64,000 nt of DNA from Candidatus Accumulibacter regalis (GCA_000585075.1 JEMY01000003.1:1-64000), one strand, 5' to 3'. Numbered from the stretch's first letter, positions 6,941 to 15,516 are shown. The notes: generated by a model not told the origin, from the letters alone. Translations and numbers: made by a program.

Positions 6941-7981
6941 ATGAACCGCTCTGTCTTCTACGCCTTGCTGGCCGCCGTCCTGTTCGGCGCCAGCACTCCG
7001 GTCGCCAAACTGCTGGTCGGTGACGTGCCGCCGCTCCTGCTTGCCGGTCTGCTCTACCTCGGCAGCGGTATCGGGCTGAGCGCGGCGCGGCTGATTCGCG
7101 ATCGGCGTTGGCAGCCTTCAGGTCTGGCGCGCGCGGAATGGCCGTGGTTGCTCGGTGCCATGCTCTTCGGCGGCGTCCTCGGACCGGTCGCCCTGCTCTA
7201 CGGGCTGGTGCACACCAGCGGGGCGACGGCGTCGCTGCTGTTGAATCTCGAAGCCGTTCTCACCGCGCTCCTCGCCTGGCTGGCGTTCAAGGAAAATGCC
7301 GACCGGCGCATCGTCCTCGGCATGCTCGCCATCGTCGCCGGTGGCGTGCTGCTCTCGTGGCCGACCGGCGACACCGGGCAGGACAGTTGGCTTGGCCCGC
7401 TGGCGATCAGCGCTGCCTGCCTGTGCTGGGCGATCGACAACAATCTCACGCGCCACGTCTCCGCGTCCGACGCCCTGTTCATTGCCGGCAGCAAGGGTCT
7501 CGTCGCCGGTGGCGTCAACACGCTGCTGGCTCTGGCTCTGGGGATGACACTACCCGGTGTGGCGACGCTGGTCCCGGCGATGACTCTCGGCCTGCTCGGC
7601 TACGGGGTCAGTCTGGTGATGTTCGTGCTTGCCCTGCGCGGCCTCGGCGCTGCGCGTACCGGTGCCTATTTCTCGACCGCACCCTTCATCGGCGCCGCCG
7701 TTGCGCTGCTCCTTCTCGGCGAGTCCACTTCGCCGGTGTTCTGGGTCGCCTCCTCATTGATGGGCGTCGGCGTCTGGCTGCACCTCACCGAGCAGCACGG
7801 CCACCAGCACACCCACGACGACTTGCAACACGCCCACAGCCATCGTCACGACGAGCATCACCAGCACAAGCATGACCCCGGCTGGGCCGGCGACGAGCCG
7901 CACAGTCATCACCACCGGCACCTGCCGATGGCGCACAGCCATCGCCACTTCCCCGATATCCATCACCGCCACGAGCATTGA
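6941..7981 (+). CDS. EamA/DMT family permease with histidine-rich C-terminal tail
   Basis: A 346-residue inner-membrane protein. Residues 1-283 form a 10-helix drug/metabolite transporter with the two EamA repeats ('LLAAVLFGASTPVAKLLVGDVPPLLLAGLLYLG', 'LASLLLNLEAVLTALLAWLAFKE...', later 'GAYFSTAPFIGAAVALLLLGE'). Residues 284-346 are a soluble tail with 24 His in 63 residues (HGHQHTH, HAHSHRH, HHQHKH, HSHHHRH), suggesting metal binding. The ATG has a strong gaggagg site 8 bases upstream and follows the response-regulator stop by 13 bases, so the two are cotranscribed. The transported substrate is unknown; a divalent metal or a metal-complexing metabolite is inferred from tail and context. Confidence 0.85.
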   Translation: MNRSVFYALLAAVLFGASTPVAKLLVGDVPPLLLAGLLYLGSGIGLSAARLIRDRRWQPSGLARAEWPWLLGAMLFGGVLGPVALLYGLVHTSGATASLLLNLEAVLTALLAWLAFKENADRRIVLGMLAIVAGGVLLSWPTGDTGQDSWLGPLAISAACLCWAIDNNLTRHVSASDALFIAGSKGLVAGGVNTLLALALGMTLPGVATLVPAMTLGLLGYGVSLVMFVLALRGLGAARTGAYFSTAPFIGAAVALLLLGESTSPVFWVASSLMGVGVWLHLTEQHGHQHTHDDLQHAHSHRHDEHHQHKHDPGWAGDEPHSHHHRHLPMAHSHRHFPDIHHRHEH

Positions 7982-8100
7982 TCGGTCGGCAAGGGTAGCG
8001 ACGTCGTAGGGGCGCCGCGCCGCAGGGGCCGCAAGCTTGTCCATACTGCCAAGGCACCGCCGGGCAGCGAGTGCCCGCTGCAGCACTGACTCAGGCATGC

Positions 8101-8125
8101 CACCCCGGCATTCCTCGCCGGGGTG
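8101..8125 (-). terminator. GC-rich hairpin directly after the DUF4124 gene
   Basis: CACCCCGG (8101-8108) pairs with CCGGGGTG (8118-8125): an 8-bp perfect stem abutting the stop codon of the minus-strand DUF4124 gene. No T-run follows on the minus strand, so it may be a transcript-stabilising or weak terminator hairpin. Confidence 0.4.
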
Positions 8126-8677
8126 CTATCGGTAACGGTAATTCCGGGGGCTCGGGTTGTTATTGATGATAGTCGTAGTCGTGTCTGGCTCGCGCATCCC
8201 GCACGCCGAATACATGCGCCGCTTCGCCGCTCCGATTGTCGCGCCAGTCGAACTATTGGACCCTGCTGCGAGGTCGTAGCTCCACTGCGATCTTTCGCAG
8301 TCCTGACTACGCCTCGATTCCGCTCGCAGTTCGTCGTCTCTACGCTCATATCGTTGCTCAGCGTCTGAAACCATTTGCCACTGCTTCTCGGTAACCGCCA
8401 AGCTCTTGGCTTTGCTGAAGTCGCGTGTAGCCAATGCTTCGGCGACTTTCGCATCGAGCATGCTGGTTTCGCGATCCCGTGTCCTGGCGACCTCCCGAGG
8501 GTTCGGGTAGGCCTGCACCGACCCTTGAAAAACTTGCTGTTCGCGATCCCCGCCGGAGCAAGGGGCATCGGAGAAAGCTGTTCCGCCTGACGGGGTTTTG
8601 CATTTGTAGTATGTCTGCCCGATGGCCGTCGACGACATGGCAACACTCACGACCAACAGGGCGGCAGCGGCTTTCAA
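8126..8677 (-). CDS. DUF4124 domain-containing exported protein
   Basis: About 183 residues. The mature N-terminus 'QTYYKCKTPSGGTAFSDAPC' is the DUF4124 signature, a short beta-hairpin domain with two Cys found in proteobacterial envelope proteins. A charged helical middle ('DRETSMLDAKVAEALATRDFSKAKSLAVTEKQWQMV') follows, and the C-terminus is Ser/Thr/Asn-rich. I place the start at a TTG preceded by gaaagga at good spacing, which gives a compact signal peptide (KAAAALLVVSVAMSSTAIGQ). In-frame ATGs at 8740 and 8725 would add 16-21 residues but lack a ribosome site. Function is unknown. Confidence 0.7.
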   Translation of the reverse strand: MKAAAALLVVSVAMSSTAIGQTYYKCKTPSGGTAFSDAPCSGGDREQQVFQGSVQAYPNPREVARTRDRETSMLDAKVAEALATRDFSKAKSLAVTEKQWQMVSDAEQRYERRDDELRAESRRSQDCERSQWSYDLAAGSNSSTGATIGAAKRRMYSACGMREPDTTTTIINNNPSPRNYRYR

Positions 8678-8877
8678 TTTCCATCCTTTCAGTACGTGTA
8701 ATGGCCTGTTTCGTCTGTATAGCATGGCCGCGAGTTTCAAAGCAAGCGACCGGTATCGGCGCTACCAATCAGGCGTCCGGAGGCGCGCCGGGTATTTTCG
8801 TCGGCGGAATGGGCTTGGCAGGATTGATTCGGATTGCTCGAATCCGCCTACCATTTGCCTACTTTTGCGCAGACGAC

Positions 8878-8904
8878 AAAAAGCCCGACCTTGTGAGCCG
8901 GGCT
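8878..8904 (-). terminator. Rho-independent terminator of tRNA-Lys
   Basis: On the minus strand the sequence reads AGCCCG-G...T-CGGGCT followed directly by TTTTT, a stable stem with a U-run, beginning 17 bases after the tRNA 3' end. Orientation and spacing match termination of the tRNA transcript. Confidence 0.8.
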
Positions 8905-8920
8905 ATCTGCTTGATTTTCT

Positions 8921-8996
8921 TGGTGGGTCGGGTGAGGCTCGAACTCACGACCAATGGATTAAAAGTCCAGTGCTCTACCGACTGAGCTACCGACCC
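8921..8996 (-). tRNA. tRNA-Lys (anticodon UUU)
   Basis: A 76-base cloverleaf on the minus strand with a genome-encoded CCA. The acceptor stem is GGGTCGG/CCGACCC, the D-arm has AGCTCAGTCGGTAGAGC, the anticodon stem-loop is TGGAC-TTTTAA-TCCA with anticodon TTT, and the T-arm contains GTGAG-TTCGAGC-CTCAC. It is flanked by a consensus sigma-70 promoter and a terminator, so it is transcribed alone. Confidence 0.97.
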
Positions 8997-9010
8997 CCGA
9001 GGAGGGCCGA

Positions 9011-9039
9011 ATTATAGGCAAGGGGCAGATGCCTGTCAA
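9011..9039 (-). promoter_or_regulatory. Consensus sigma-70 promoter of tRNA-Lys
   Basis: On the minus strand TTGACA (9034-9039), a 17-base spacer and TATAAT (9011-9016) match the sigma-70 consensus in all twelve positions with ideal spacing. The predicted start lies about 8 bases before the tRNA 5' end. Confidence 0.9.
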
Positions 9040-9088
9040 TGCTGTGGTGGATCGATTGGCGCAACAGATGCCGTCCCGTGGCGCCGAC

Positions 9089-9113
9089 GAAAAAGGGCCC
9101 TGCGAAGGACCCT
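9089..9113 (-). terminator. Orphan terminator-like hairpin upstream of the tRNA-Lys promoter
   Basis: On the minus strand AGGGTCC, loop TTCGCA, GGGCCCT (one T-G wobble) runs into TTTTT, a good intrinsic terminator. No minus-strand gene lies upstream to be terminated: the next gene, at 9259, is on the plus strand. It could end an unannotated small RNA or be a relic. Confidence 0.55.
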
Positions 9114-9258
9114 GTGACGCCGATGCGGCGGATTCGTCGGAGCCGGGCGCCGCTTCGCGCGATAATGCCGGCTGCCCGGCAGGTCTCTGCCTGCAACCGA
9201 TTTCCTCCTGCCGGGTCTATTCCCGCTGCTGCCACCCGAACCCGTTCCTGGAAGCCCA

Positions 9259-10290
9259 ATGGATCCCTTGACTCATGCTCTGCTCGGCGCCACCGCCGCA
9301 CAGGTCGCCCTTGGCCCGCGCCTTGGCCGCCAGGCGTGGCTGCTCGGCGCCGTCGGTGGCGTGCTGCCCGATGCCGACATCGTGATCCGGAGTTCGGCAG
9401 ACCCCTTGCTGGCGATTCAGTACCATCGCCACTTCACGCACGCCCTGGCGTTCATTCCGGTGGGTGGCATCGTCGCCGCCCTGCCGTGGCTGGCGCGGCA
9501 GGCTCATCGTCCGAACTGGCGGCCGATCGTCGCGGCGACGACCATCGGCTACGCCACCCATGCCGTTCTCGACGCCTGTACCAACTACGGAACGCACCTG
9601 CTCTGGCCGTTCTCGCCGCTGCGCGTCGCCTGGAACTGGATCACCACCATCGGCCCGCTGCTGACGCTGATGCTGCTCGTCGGGCTGGTCTTCGCCGTCC
9701 GCCGCGGCGCGCGACTTCCGGCGGCCGTGGCGCTGCTGCTCAGCGTTGCCTACGTCGGCACGGCGGCCTGGCAGCGCGAGCGCGCGCTCGAGATGCAGGT
9801 GCGCATCGCCGCCGCCCGCGGCCATCCGCTCGATCGTGCCGAAATGTTCCCGACCGTCGGCAATCCGCTGCTCTGGCGATCGGTCTATCAGTCCGGCGAA
9901 ACGCTGTACACCGACCGGCTGCGCGTGGTGAGCCGCGCCGCGACGCGCTGGAAGGAGGGCAGCACGGTCGACCTTCTGCTGGAGAAGGATCTGCCGCCGC
10001 CGGCGCTCGCCGATGAACGTGTCCGCCGCGACTACGCGCGCTTCAGCTATTTCTCCGCCGGCTGGGTGGCGCGCGCCAGCGCCGACCCGAGCGTCATCGG
10101 CGACGCGCGCTACTCGCTGCGGACAGACGGCTTCGAGCCGATCTGGGGCGTCCGCTTCCACCCCGGCACGGCGACGCCCACCGAGTGGGTCGATCGGACG
10201 ATCAAGAACCGCGTGCCGATCAGCGAGCTGTGGCGGGAGCTGACGGGGACAGCAGCCGGTTACATGGCCGTGCCGCTGGCGCGCAACTGA
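9259..10290 (+). CDS. Metal-dependent hydrolase, YdjM/DUF457 membrane family
   Basis: A 343-residue protein. It begins 'MDPLTHALLGATAAQVALGPRLGRQAWLLGAVGGVLPDADI', the hallmark of the LexA-regulated YdjM-like inner-membrane hydrolases, with further family motifs 'YHRHFTHAL' and 'GYATHAVLDACTNYGTHLLWPFSPLRVAW'. The conserved His and Asp residues of these motifs probably bind a metal. About four hydrophobic helices lie in the first 180 residues; the last 150 residues are soluble. The ATG is used without a strong ribosome site. It is a single gene flanked by intergenic DNA on both sides. The physiological substrate of the family is not established. Confidence 0.82.
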   Translation: MDPLTHALLGATAAQVALGPRLGRQAWLLGAVGGVLPDADIVIRSSADPLLAIQYHRHFTHALAFIPVGGIVAALPWLARQAHRPNWRPIVAATTIGYATHAVLDACTNYGTHLLWPFSPLRVAWNWITTIGPLLTLMLLVGLVFAVRRGARLPAAVALLLSVAYVGTAAWQRERALEMQVRIAAARGHPLDRAEMFPTVGNPLLWRSVYQSGETLYTDRLRVVSRAATRWKEGSTVDLLLEKDLPPPALADERVRRDYARFSYFSAGWVARASADPSVIGDARYSLRTDGFEPIWGVRFHPGTATPTEWVDRTIKNRVPISELWRELTGTAAGYMAVPLARN

Positions 10291-10536
10291 GCGCGCCGAC
10301 CGGCCGGTCGATCGCCGAGATTGCCGGCTGACGGCAGGGCAGCGCTTGCGCCATGGTGCGGATGGCACGACGGTGAATCGTCACCCCTGGCGGGAGAGAA
10401 ATCAGCGAAAATCGGCGAGCTGACTTTGACTGTCAGCACCACAAATCCTTGCCCAAGGCCCTCTGGATTTTTCATCCTTCATCGGTGCCGTGGGCGCGTG
10501 AAACCGAACTCAAGATTTTTCGAACATGGAGGCGAA

Positions 10537-11070
10537 ATGGACAGCAGATTTTCAGTCTGGGGAGGCCGCGGACTCCTTGCTTTCACGGTCCTGTTGCTTG
10601 CCGCCTGCGCCGGTTACAGCGGCAGCAATCTCCAGCCGGGTGTGGCGACGCTTGCCGACGTCGTGGCTTCCATGGGCGAGCCGGCGATGAGCTGGAAGGA
10701 TGCCGATGGAAGCGAGCAACTGGCTTACCCGCGCGGGCCGGCCGGCACGCAGACTTTCATGGCCTTTGTCGGCCCGGATGGCAAACTCCAGCGCGTCGAC
10801 AAGGTGCTGAACACCGCCCATTTTGCGCGTGTCCAGGGCGGAATGACCAAGGATCAGGTGCTGCGCATCCTGGGTCCCTCGGGATCGCAGTGGACGCAGT
10901 TCTACGCGCGCAGCAATCAACTCGCCTGGTCATGGCTGTTCTGCAACAGCTGGAATCAGCAGGAATTCTTTGACGTCATGTTCGATGCCAGTACCGGCAT
11001 CGTGCATTCGACGGGGCAGCATCCGAATCTGGGCGGGCGAGACGGCAGTCAGCCGCCTTGCGGGCAGTGA
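10537..11070 (+). CDS. Lipoprotein with BamE/SmpA-like features
   Basis: A 177-residue protein with a lipoprotein signal: after MDSRFSVWGGRGLLAFTVLL comes the lipobox L-A-A-C. The mature part contains 'GVATLADVVASMGEPAMSWKDADGSEQLAYPRGPAGTQTFMAFVGPDGKLQRVDKVLNTAHFARVQGGMTKDQVLRILGPSG', two BamE/OmlA-like modules ('G.T..DV....G.P', 'V..GMTK.QVL.ILG.P'). The ATG has ggagg 5-9 bases upstream. It is probably an outer-membrane-anchored periplasmic lipoprotein; a role in envelope assembly is only suggested by the fold. It does not replace BamE itself, which is smaller and usually lies near fur. Confidence 0.75.
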   Translation: MDSRFSVWGGRGLLAFTVLLLAACAGYSGSNLQPGVATLADVVASMGEPAMSWKDADGSEQLAYPRGPAGTQTFMAFVGPDGKLQRVDKVLNTAHFARVQGGMTKDQVLRILGPSGSQWTQFYARSNQLAWSWLFCNSWNQQEFFDVMFDASTGIVHSTGQHPNLGGRDGSQPPCGQ

Positions 11071-11131
11071 CGAAAACCCTCGCGCGTCGCATCGTCGGTG
11101 GGGCGCGAGCGTCCCCGCCCCCGGTTACCCG

Positions 11132-11824
11132 CTATCGCCAGCGTTGAACGAGCTGATCGGCGAGATCGGTCAGTTCCGACGCGATCACGTCCGGGACAGG
11201 AACTTCTGCTGCGGGCAGAATGGCGTTGTGAGGACGGGTAACGAGTGCGCCACGGCAGCCAGCGGCCTGGGCGCCGATCGTATCCCACAGGTGGCAGGCG
11301 ACAAGGCACAGGTCTGACGTCTCGACGCCCAGTTGCTCGGCCACCAGGCGGTAGGTCTCGGGGGCTGGCTTGAACCTGCGCACCGACTCGACACTGAAAG
11401 ATTGCTCGAAGAACCCGCCGATCCCGGCGCGCTCAAGCGGCGTCGGCGAAGACGCGCTCGCCGAGTTGGTCAGCGTGACGAGCCGGAATCCCGCGTCGCG
11501 CAGCCGGCTGAGCGCCGGGACGACGTCGGCATGCGCCGGCATCGTGTTCATCCGTTTCTTCAGTTCGTCGATGTCGCCGGCGGCGACGCTTACGCCGTGG
11601 ATCGACGCCACCATGCGCAGGCTCCCTACGCCCAGTTCGCCGAACGGCGTGTAGAGGCCCGAGAGGGTCATTGTTTGCGAGTAGAGGATCAGTTGCGCAA
11701 ACCACTCCCTGAGAACGGAGCGGTCGCCGAAGACGCGGTCAAACAGGGGTTCGAGCGTGGTGATGTCGAGCAGCGTCTCATTGACGTCGAAAACGATGAT
11801 CGAAGCGGGTTTGTCGTGGGACAT
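11132..11824 (-). CDS. Haloacid dehalogenase type II (HAD superfamily)
   Basis: A 230-residue cytosolic HAD enzyme. Motif I is 'VFDVNETLLDITTLEPLFDRVFG' with the Asp nucleophile, motif II is 'VTLTNS', and the Lys motif III is 'VRRFKPAPETYRLVAEQLGV'; 'LCLVACHLWDTIGAQAAGCRGALVTR' is the motif IV region of L-2-haloacid dehalogenases, which have Ser-Asn-Asp (here A-C-H-L-W-D) there. It would hydrolyse a 2-haloalkanoic acid or a related small substrate; many annotated members have other substrates. A single gene, read toward the lipoprotein gene, with the repeat array about 250 bases upstream. Confidence 0.8.
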   Translation of the reverse strand: MSHDKPASIIVFDVNETLLDITTLEPLFDRVFGDRSVLREWFAQLILYSQTMTLSGLYTPFGELGVGSLRMVASIHGVSVAAGDIDELKKRMNTMPAHADVVPALSRLRDAGFRLVTLTNSASASSPTPLERAGIGGFFEQSFSVESVRRFKPAPETYRLVAEQLGVETSDLCLVACHLWDTIGAQAAGCRGALVTRPHNAILPAAEVPVPDVIASELTDLADQLVQRWR

Positions 11825-12206
11825 GGGGCATCCTTTGGCAGTTTGTCGGTGCGGGTCGCAACATCTGGAATGTCGGTTTCCTGACGGCCCACTTCAACGC
11901 AACCGCTACGGAAGGCGAAGGAGTCAGGACGGTCGATTGTAGCCTCCCGACCGGTGGACCAGAAGGACGAGTCAAGCCGGTTCGTCCTTGTCAAAGCTGG
12001 AACGTACAAGACGCTGGCGGACTTTCTGCCAGTCTTCACCAAGCTACGGCGCTTTCAGCACCAGTCAGTCGAGTGTAGCGCTGCATTCTTGATGAGACTT
12101 TTGGCGACCGCTGAAAGCAAGGCGAAAACCCTGTAGTGGCCGAAGTTCGCAGGGTCCCTGCCGGGGCGGCCCTCGTCGCCGCCACTGGCGCTCATCCCCC
12201 CACGCC

Positions 12207-12332
12207 GTCATTGCGAGGAGGCGAAGCCGACGCGGCAATCCAGGGGTCTTGCTCTTCGCGTGGTCGATGCGGCGGAAGATAGTCAGAGGATGAAGCTGGA
12301 TTGCCGCGTCGGCTACGCCTCCTCGCAATGAC
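12207..12332. repeat. Inverted-repeat element, copy 1
   Basis: A 126-base element whose ~37-base arms are imperfect complements, from gtcattgcgaggaggcg at the left to cgcctcctcgcaatgac at the right. It would fold into a long hairpin. This 'cattgcgaggag' repeat class is a REP/MITE-like intergenic element known from many bacterial genomes. Confidence 0.88.
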
Positions 12333-12603
12333 GAGCGGGCTGGCGTGTTGCCGCCTTCCCGAGGCGTGTTGCCGCCTTCCCGACGAGTCTTTCAGCATCC
12401 CCGACAGCCGCTTGAAACCAAGTCGCCGCGGGCATTCTTGTGTTCCCTGCTGCGTGCAACACTACCCTGCTGTAGCGCGGCATTCTTGATGAGGCGTTTG
12501 GCGCCCGCTGAAAGCAGGGCGAAAACCCTGTAGTGGCTGACGTTCGCAGGGTCCCTGCCGGGGTGGCCCTCGTCGCCACCACTGGCGCTCATCCCCCCAC
12601 GCC

Positions 12604-12729
12604 GTCATTGCGAGGAGGCGAAGCCGACGCGGCAATCCAGGGGTTTTGCTCTTCGCGTGGTCGATGCGGCGGAAGATAGTCAGAGTATGAAGCTGGATTG
12701 CCGCGTCGGCTACGCCTCCTCGCAATGAC
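12604..12729. repeat. Inverted-repeat element, copy 2
   Basis: Same 126-base element as copy 1, differing at only a few positions of the spacer; 397 bases downstream of copy 1. Confidence 0.88.
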
Positions 12730-13003
12730 GAGCGGGCTGGCGTGTTGCCGCCTTCCCGACGAGTCTTTCAGCATCCCCGACAGCCGCTTGAAACCAAGTC
12801 TCCGCGGGCATTCTTGTGTTCCCTGCTGCGTGCAACACTACCCTGCTGTAGCGCGGCATTCTTGATGAGGCTTTTGGCGACCGCTGAAAGCAGGGCGAAA
12901 ACCTTGTAGTGGCCGAAGTTCGCAGGGTTGTAGTGGCCGAAGTTCGCAGGGTCCCTGCCGGGGCGGCCCTCGTCGCCGCCACTGGCGCTCATCCCCCCAC
13001 GCC

Positions 13004-13129
13004 GTCATTGCGAGGAGGCGAAGCCGACGCGGCAATCCAGAGGTCTTGCGCTTCGCGTGGTCGATGTGGTGGAAGATAGTCAGACGATGAAACTGGATTG
13101 CCACGTCGGCCACGCCTCCTCGCAATGAC
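13004..13129. repeat. Inverted-repeat element, copy 3
   Basis: Same 126-base element, 400 bases downstream of copy 2 and slightly more diverged (several substitutions in the spacer and the right arm). Confidence 0.88.
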
Positions 13130-13242
13130 GTGCACGCGGCTGCCGCGCTGTATTTCCGACGCGACTTTCAGGACGCCGGACAGCCGCTTGAAACCATGTC
13201 GCCGCCGGCATGCTTGTATTCCCTGCCGCGTGCAACACCACA

Positions 13243-14088
13243 CTAGGTCTTCGGAGCGAAATCCGAGGCGTCATGGCGTTCGTGCAGCTGCCCTGAAGGC
13301 TCGCCCCAGTTGCGGTTCACCCTGCATCCGCGCTGGACGGCGGGGCGCTCGAGGATCTCTGCGGCCCAGCGGCGCAGGTTGATGTAGCTTTCGACCTGCA
13401 GAAACTCACCCGCGCCATAGGCCTTGCCGAGCACCAGGTTGCCATACCAGGGCCAGGTGGCGATGTCGGCGATGGAGTATTCGTCGCCGCCGAGATAACG
13501 GTGCCCGGCCAGTTCGCGGTCCAGCACGTCCATCTGGCGTTTCACCTCCATCGTGAAACGGTTGATCGGGTACTCGTATTTCTCGGGCGCGTAGGCGTAG
13601 AAGTGCCCGAACCCGCCGCCCAGATAGGGTGCCGAGCCCTGCAGCCAGAACAGCCAGTTCATGACCTCTGTGCGCGCCGCGGCGTCCCTGGGGAGGAAAT
13701 GGCCGAATTTCTCGGCCAGATAGAGAAGGATCGCTCCGGACTCGAAAACTCGACTGCCGGTCTCGGTATCCAGGAGCGCCGGGATTTTCGAGTTGGGATT
13801 GACTTCGACGAAGCCCGTCGAGAACTGCTCGCCGTCGCCAATCCGGATCAGGTGGGCGTCGTATTCCGCGCCCGTCTCGCCGAGAGCGAGCAACTCTTCG
13901 AGCAGGATGGTGACCTTCTGGCCATTCGGCGTGCCCATCGAATAGAGCTGCAACGGATGTCTGCCGCGCGGTAGCACGGCCTCGTGCGTGGGCCCGGCGA
14001 TCGGACGGTTGGTCTTGGCCCATTTCCCGCCATTTTCGGCGTCCCAGGTCCAGACCCTCGGGGGTTGGTATTGGCTGGTGTCAGACAT
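13243..14088 (-). CDS. yghU: Glutathione S-transferase, YghU type
   Basis: A 281-residue protein closely following E. coli YghU (about 288 residues): 'YQPPRVWTWDAENGGKWAKTNRPIAGPTHEAVLPRGRHPLQLYSMGTPNGQKVTILLEELLALG..GAEYDAHLIRIGDGEQFSTGFVEVNPNSKIPAL', then the all-helical C-terminal domain 'FGHFLP.DAAARTEVMNWLFWLQGSAPYLGGGFGHFYAYAPEKYEYPINRFTMEVKRQMDVLDREL' and the ending 'GQLHERHDASDF'. The enzyme has disulfide-bond reductase/organic peroxide activity in E. coli and binds two glutathiones. Its stop codon overlaps the edge of the tandem repeat array. Upstream on the same strand is a decayed DsbA-like remnant, another thiol-redox gene. Confidence 0.92.
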   Translation of the reverse strand: MSDTSQYQPPRVWTWDAENGGKWAKTNRPIAGPTHEAVLPRGRHPLQLYSMGTPNGQKVTILLEELLALGETGAEYDAHLIRIGDGEQFSTGFVEVNPNSKIPALLDTETGSRVFESGAILLYLAEKFGHFLPRDAAARTEVMNWLFWLQGSAPYLGGGFGHFYAYAPEKYEYPINRFTMEVKRQMDVLDRELAGHRYLGGDEYSIADIATWPWYGNLVLGKAYGAGEFLQVESYINLRRWAAEILERPAVQRGCRVNRNWGEPSGQLHERHDASDFAPKT

Positions 14089-14111
14089 GCTCTTGAATTC
14101 CTTGATGTTTG

Positions 14112-14290
14112 TTAAGCGCTTGCTCGATCCTGCGTCGCGGCCAACTGTTCCAGAATGCGCCTGTAGTTTTCGACCCCGTGCGCACCGGAGTAGGTGGCGA
14201 CGCTTGCAGATCATTGCCGGTACGCCGCGAACGCCCTGGTTCAGCCAGTAGTCTTCGGCATGGCTCAGCGGCCGCGCGTCGCTGTCAAGT
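14112..14290 (-). pseudogene. C-terminal remnant of a DsbA/FrnE-family oxidoreductase, frameshifted
   Basis: On the minus strand one frame reads 'LDSDARPLSHAEDYWLNQGVRGVPAMICKRRH', and a second frame, one base shifted, continues 'TYSGAHGVENYRRILEQLAAT' up to a TAA stop at 14112. Together these match the end of DsbA-family oxidoreductases of the FrnE type ('GV.GVPA.IF..R.L..GAQGVENYRRILEQLA'). The first ~150 residues, including the CxxC active site, are missing. It is therefore a truncated, frameshifted fossil. It sits 24 bases upstream of the yghU-like start, so the two may once have been an operon. Confidence 0.75.
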
Positions 14291-14526
14291 GATCGACTGC
14301 CTGAATCGAGGGGCTTAAATATAGACGGATTAAACCGATTGGCCAGCACAATCTTTGTCGACGGCAAACTGAGCGAGTGCCGGGACGCGTCAGCGCAACC
14401 AGCGCTGCGCCGTCGAATGTGCCGCTGCTGCGCGGGGGGCGGGGCGGCGTCCTCGGCGCGAAGACCGTCGCTTGACGAGCGAGTGGCAAGTGCTAGCCTA
14501 TGCTTTTCCTTGTACCGGAGACTGCG
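14291..14526. other. Intergenic DNA between the DsbA-like remnant and the aldo/keto reductase
   Basis: About 235 bases in which no further gene or clear remnant could be read in any frame. It contains an AT-rich patch (taaatatagacggattaaacc, around 14315) that could hold promoters for the flanking genes. Confidence 0.4.

Positions 14527-15516
<990 letters not shown>

Larger units (their letters stand above)
12075..13245. repeat. Tandem array of three ~0.4-kb units with internal inverted repeats
   Basis: Three head-to-tail near-identical units begin at about 12075, 12472 and 12848 (397, 376 and ~398 bases). Each has a conserved left segment (from 'gcattcttgatgag' to 'ggcgctcatcc'), a 126-base inverted-repeat element, and a right segment ending 'cgtgcaacac'. 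Unit 1 has an extra 21-base duplication (12342-12383) and unit 3 an extra 24-base duplication (12904-12951), showing ongoing local slippage. The apparent minus-strand open frames are translations of the repeat and are not credible genes. The last unit ends at the stop codon of the yghU-like gene. Confidence 0.9.

Noticed and set aside
8921-9258. A genomic-island attachment site at tRNA-Lys
   Set aside because: tRNA-Lys is a common integration target, but no integrase gene, no duplicated tRNA 3' end and no compositional shift were seen in the neighbouring 10 kb.
12207-13129. A CRISPR array
   Set aside because: The repeats are ~126 bases with internal dyads, in ~400-base tandem units, and the sequence between them is itself repeated rather than unique spacers. 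No cas gene is present.
12075-13245. Several 60-95-residue frames inside the repeat array, with repeated peptides
   Set aside because: They are translations of the repeated DNA, present in several frames in parallel. No ribosome sites or domains are present.
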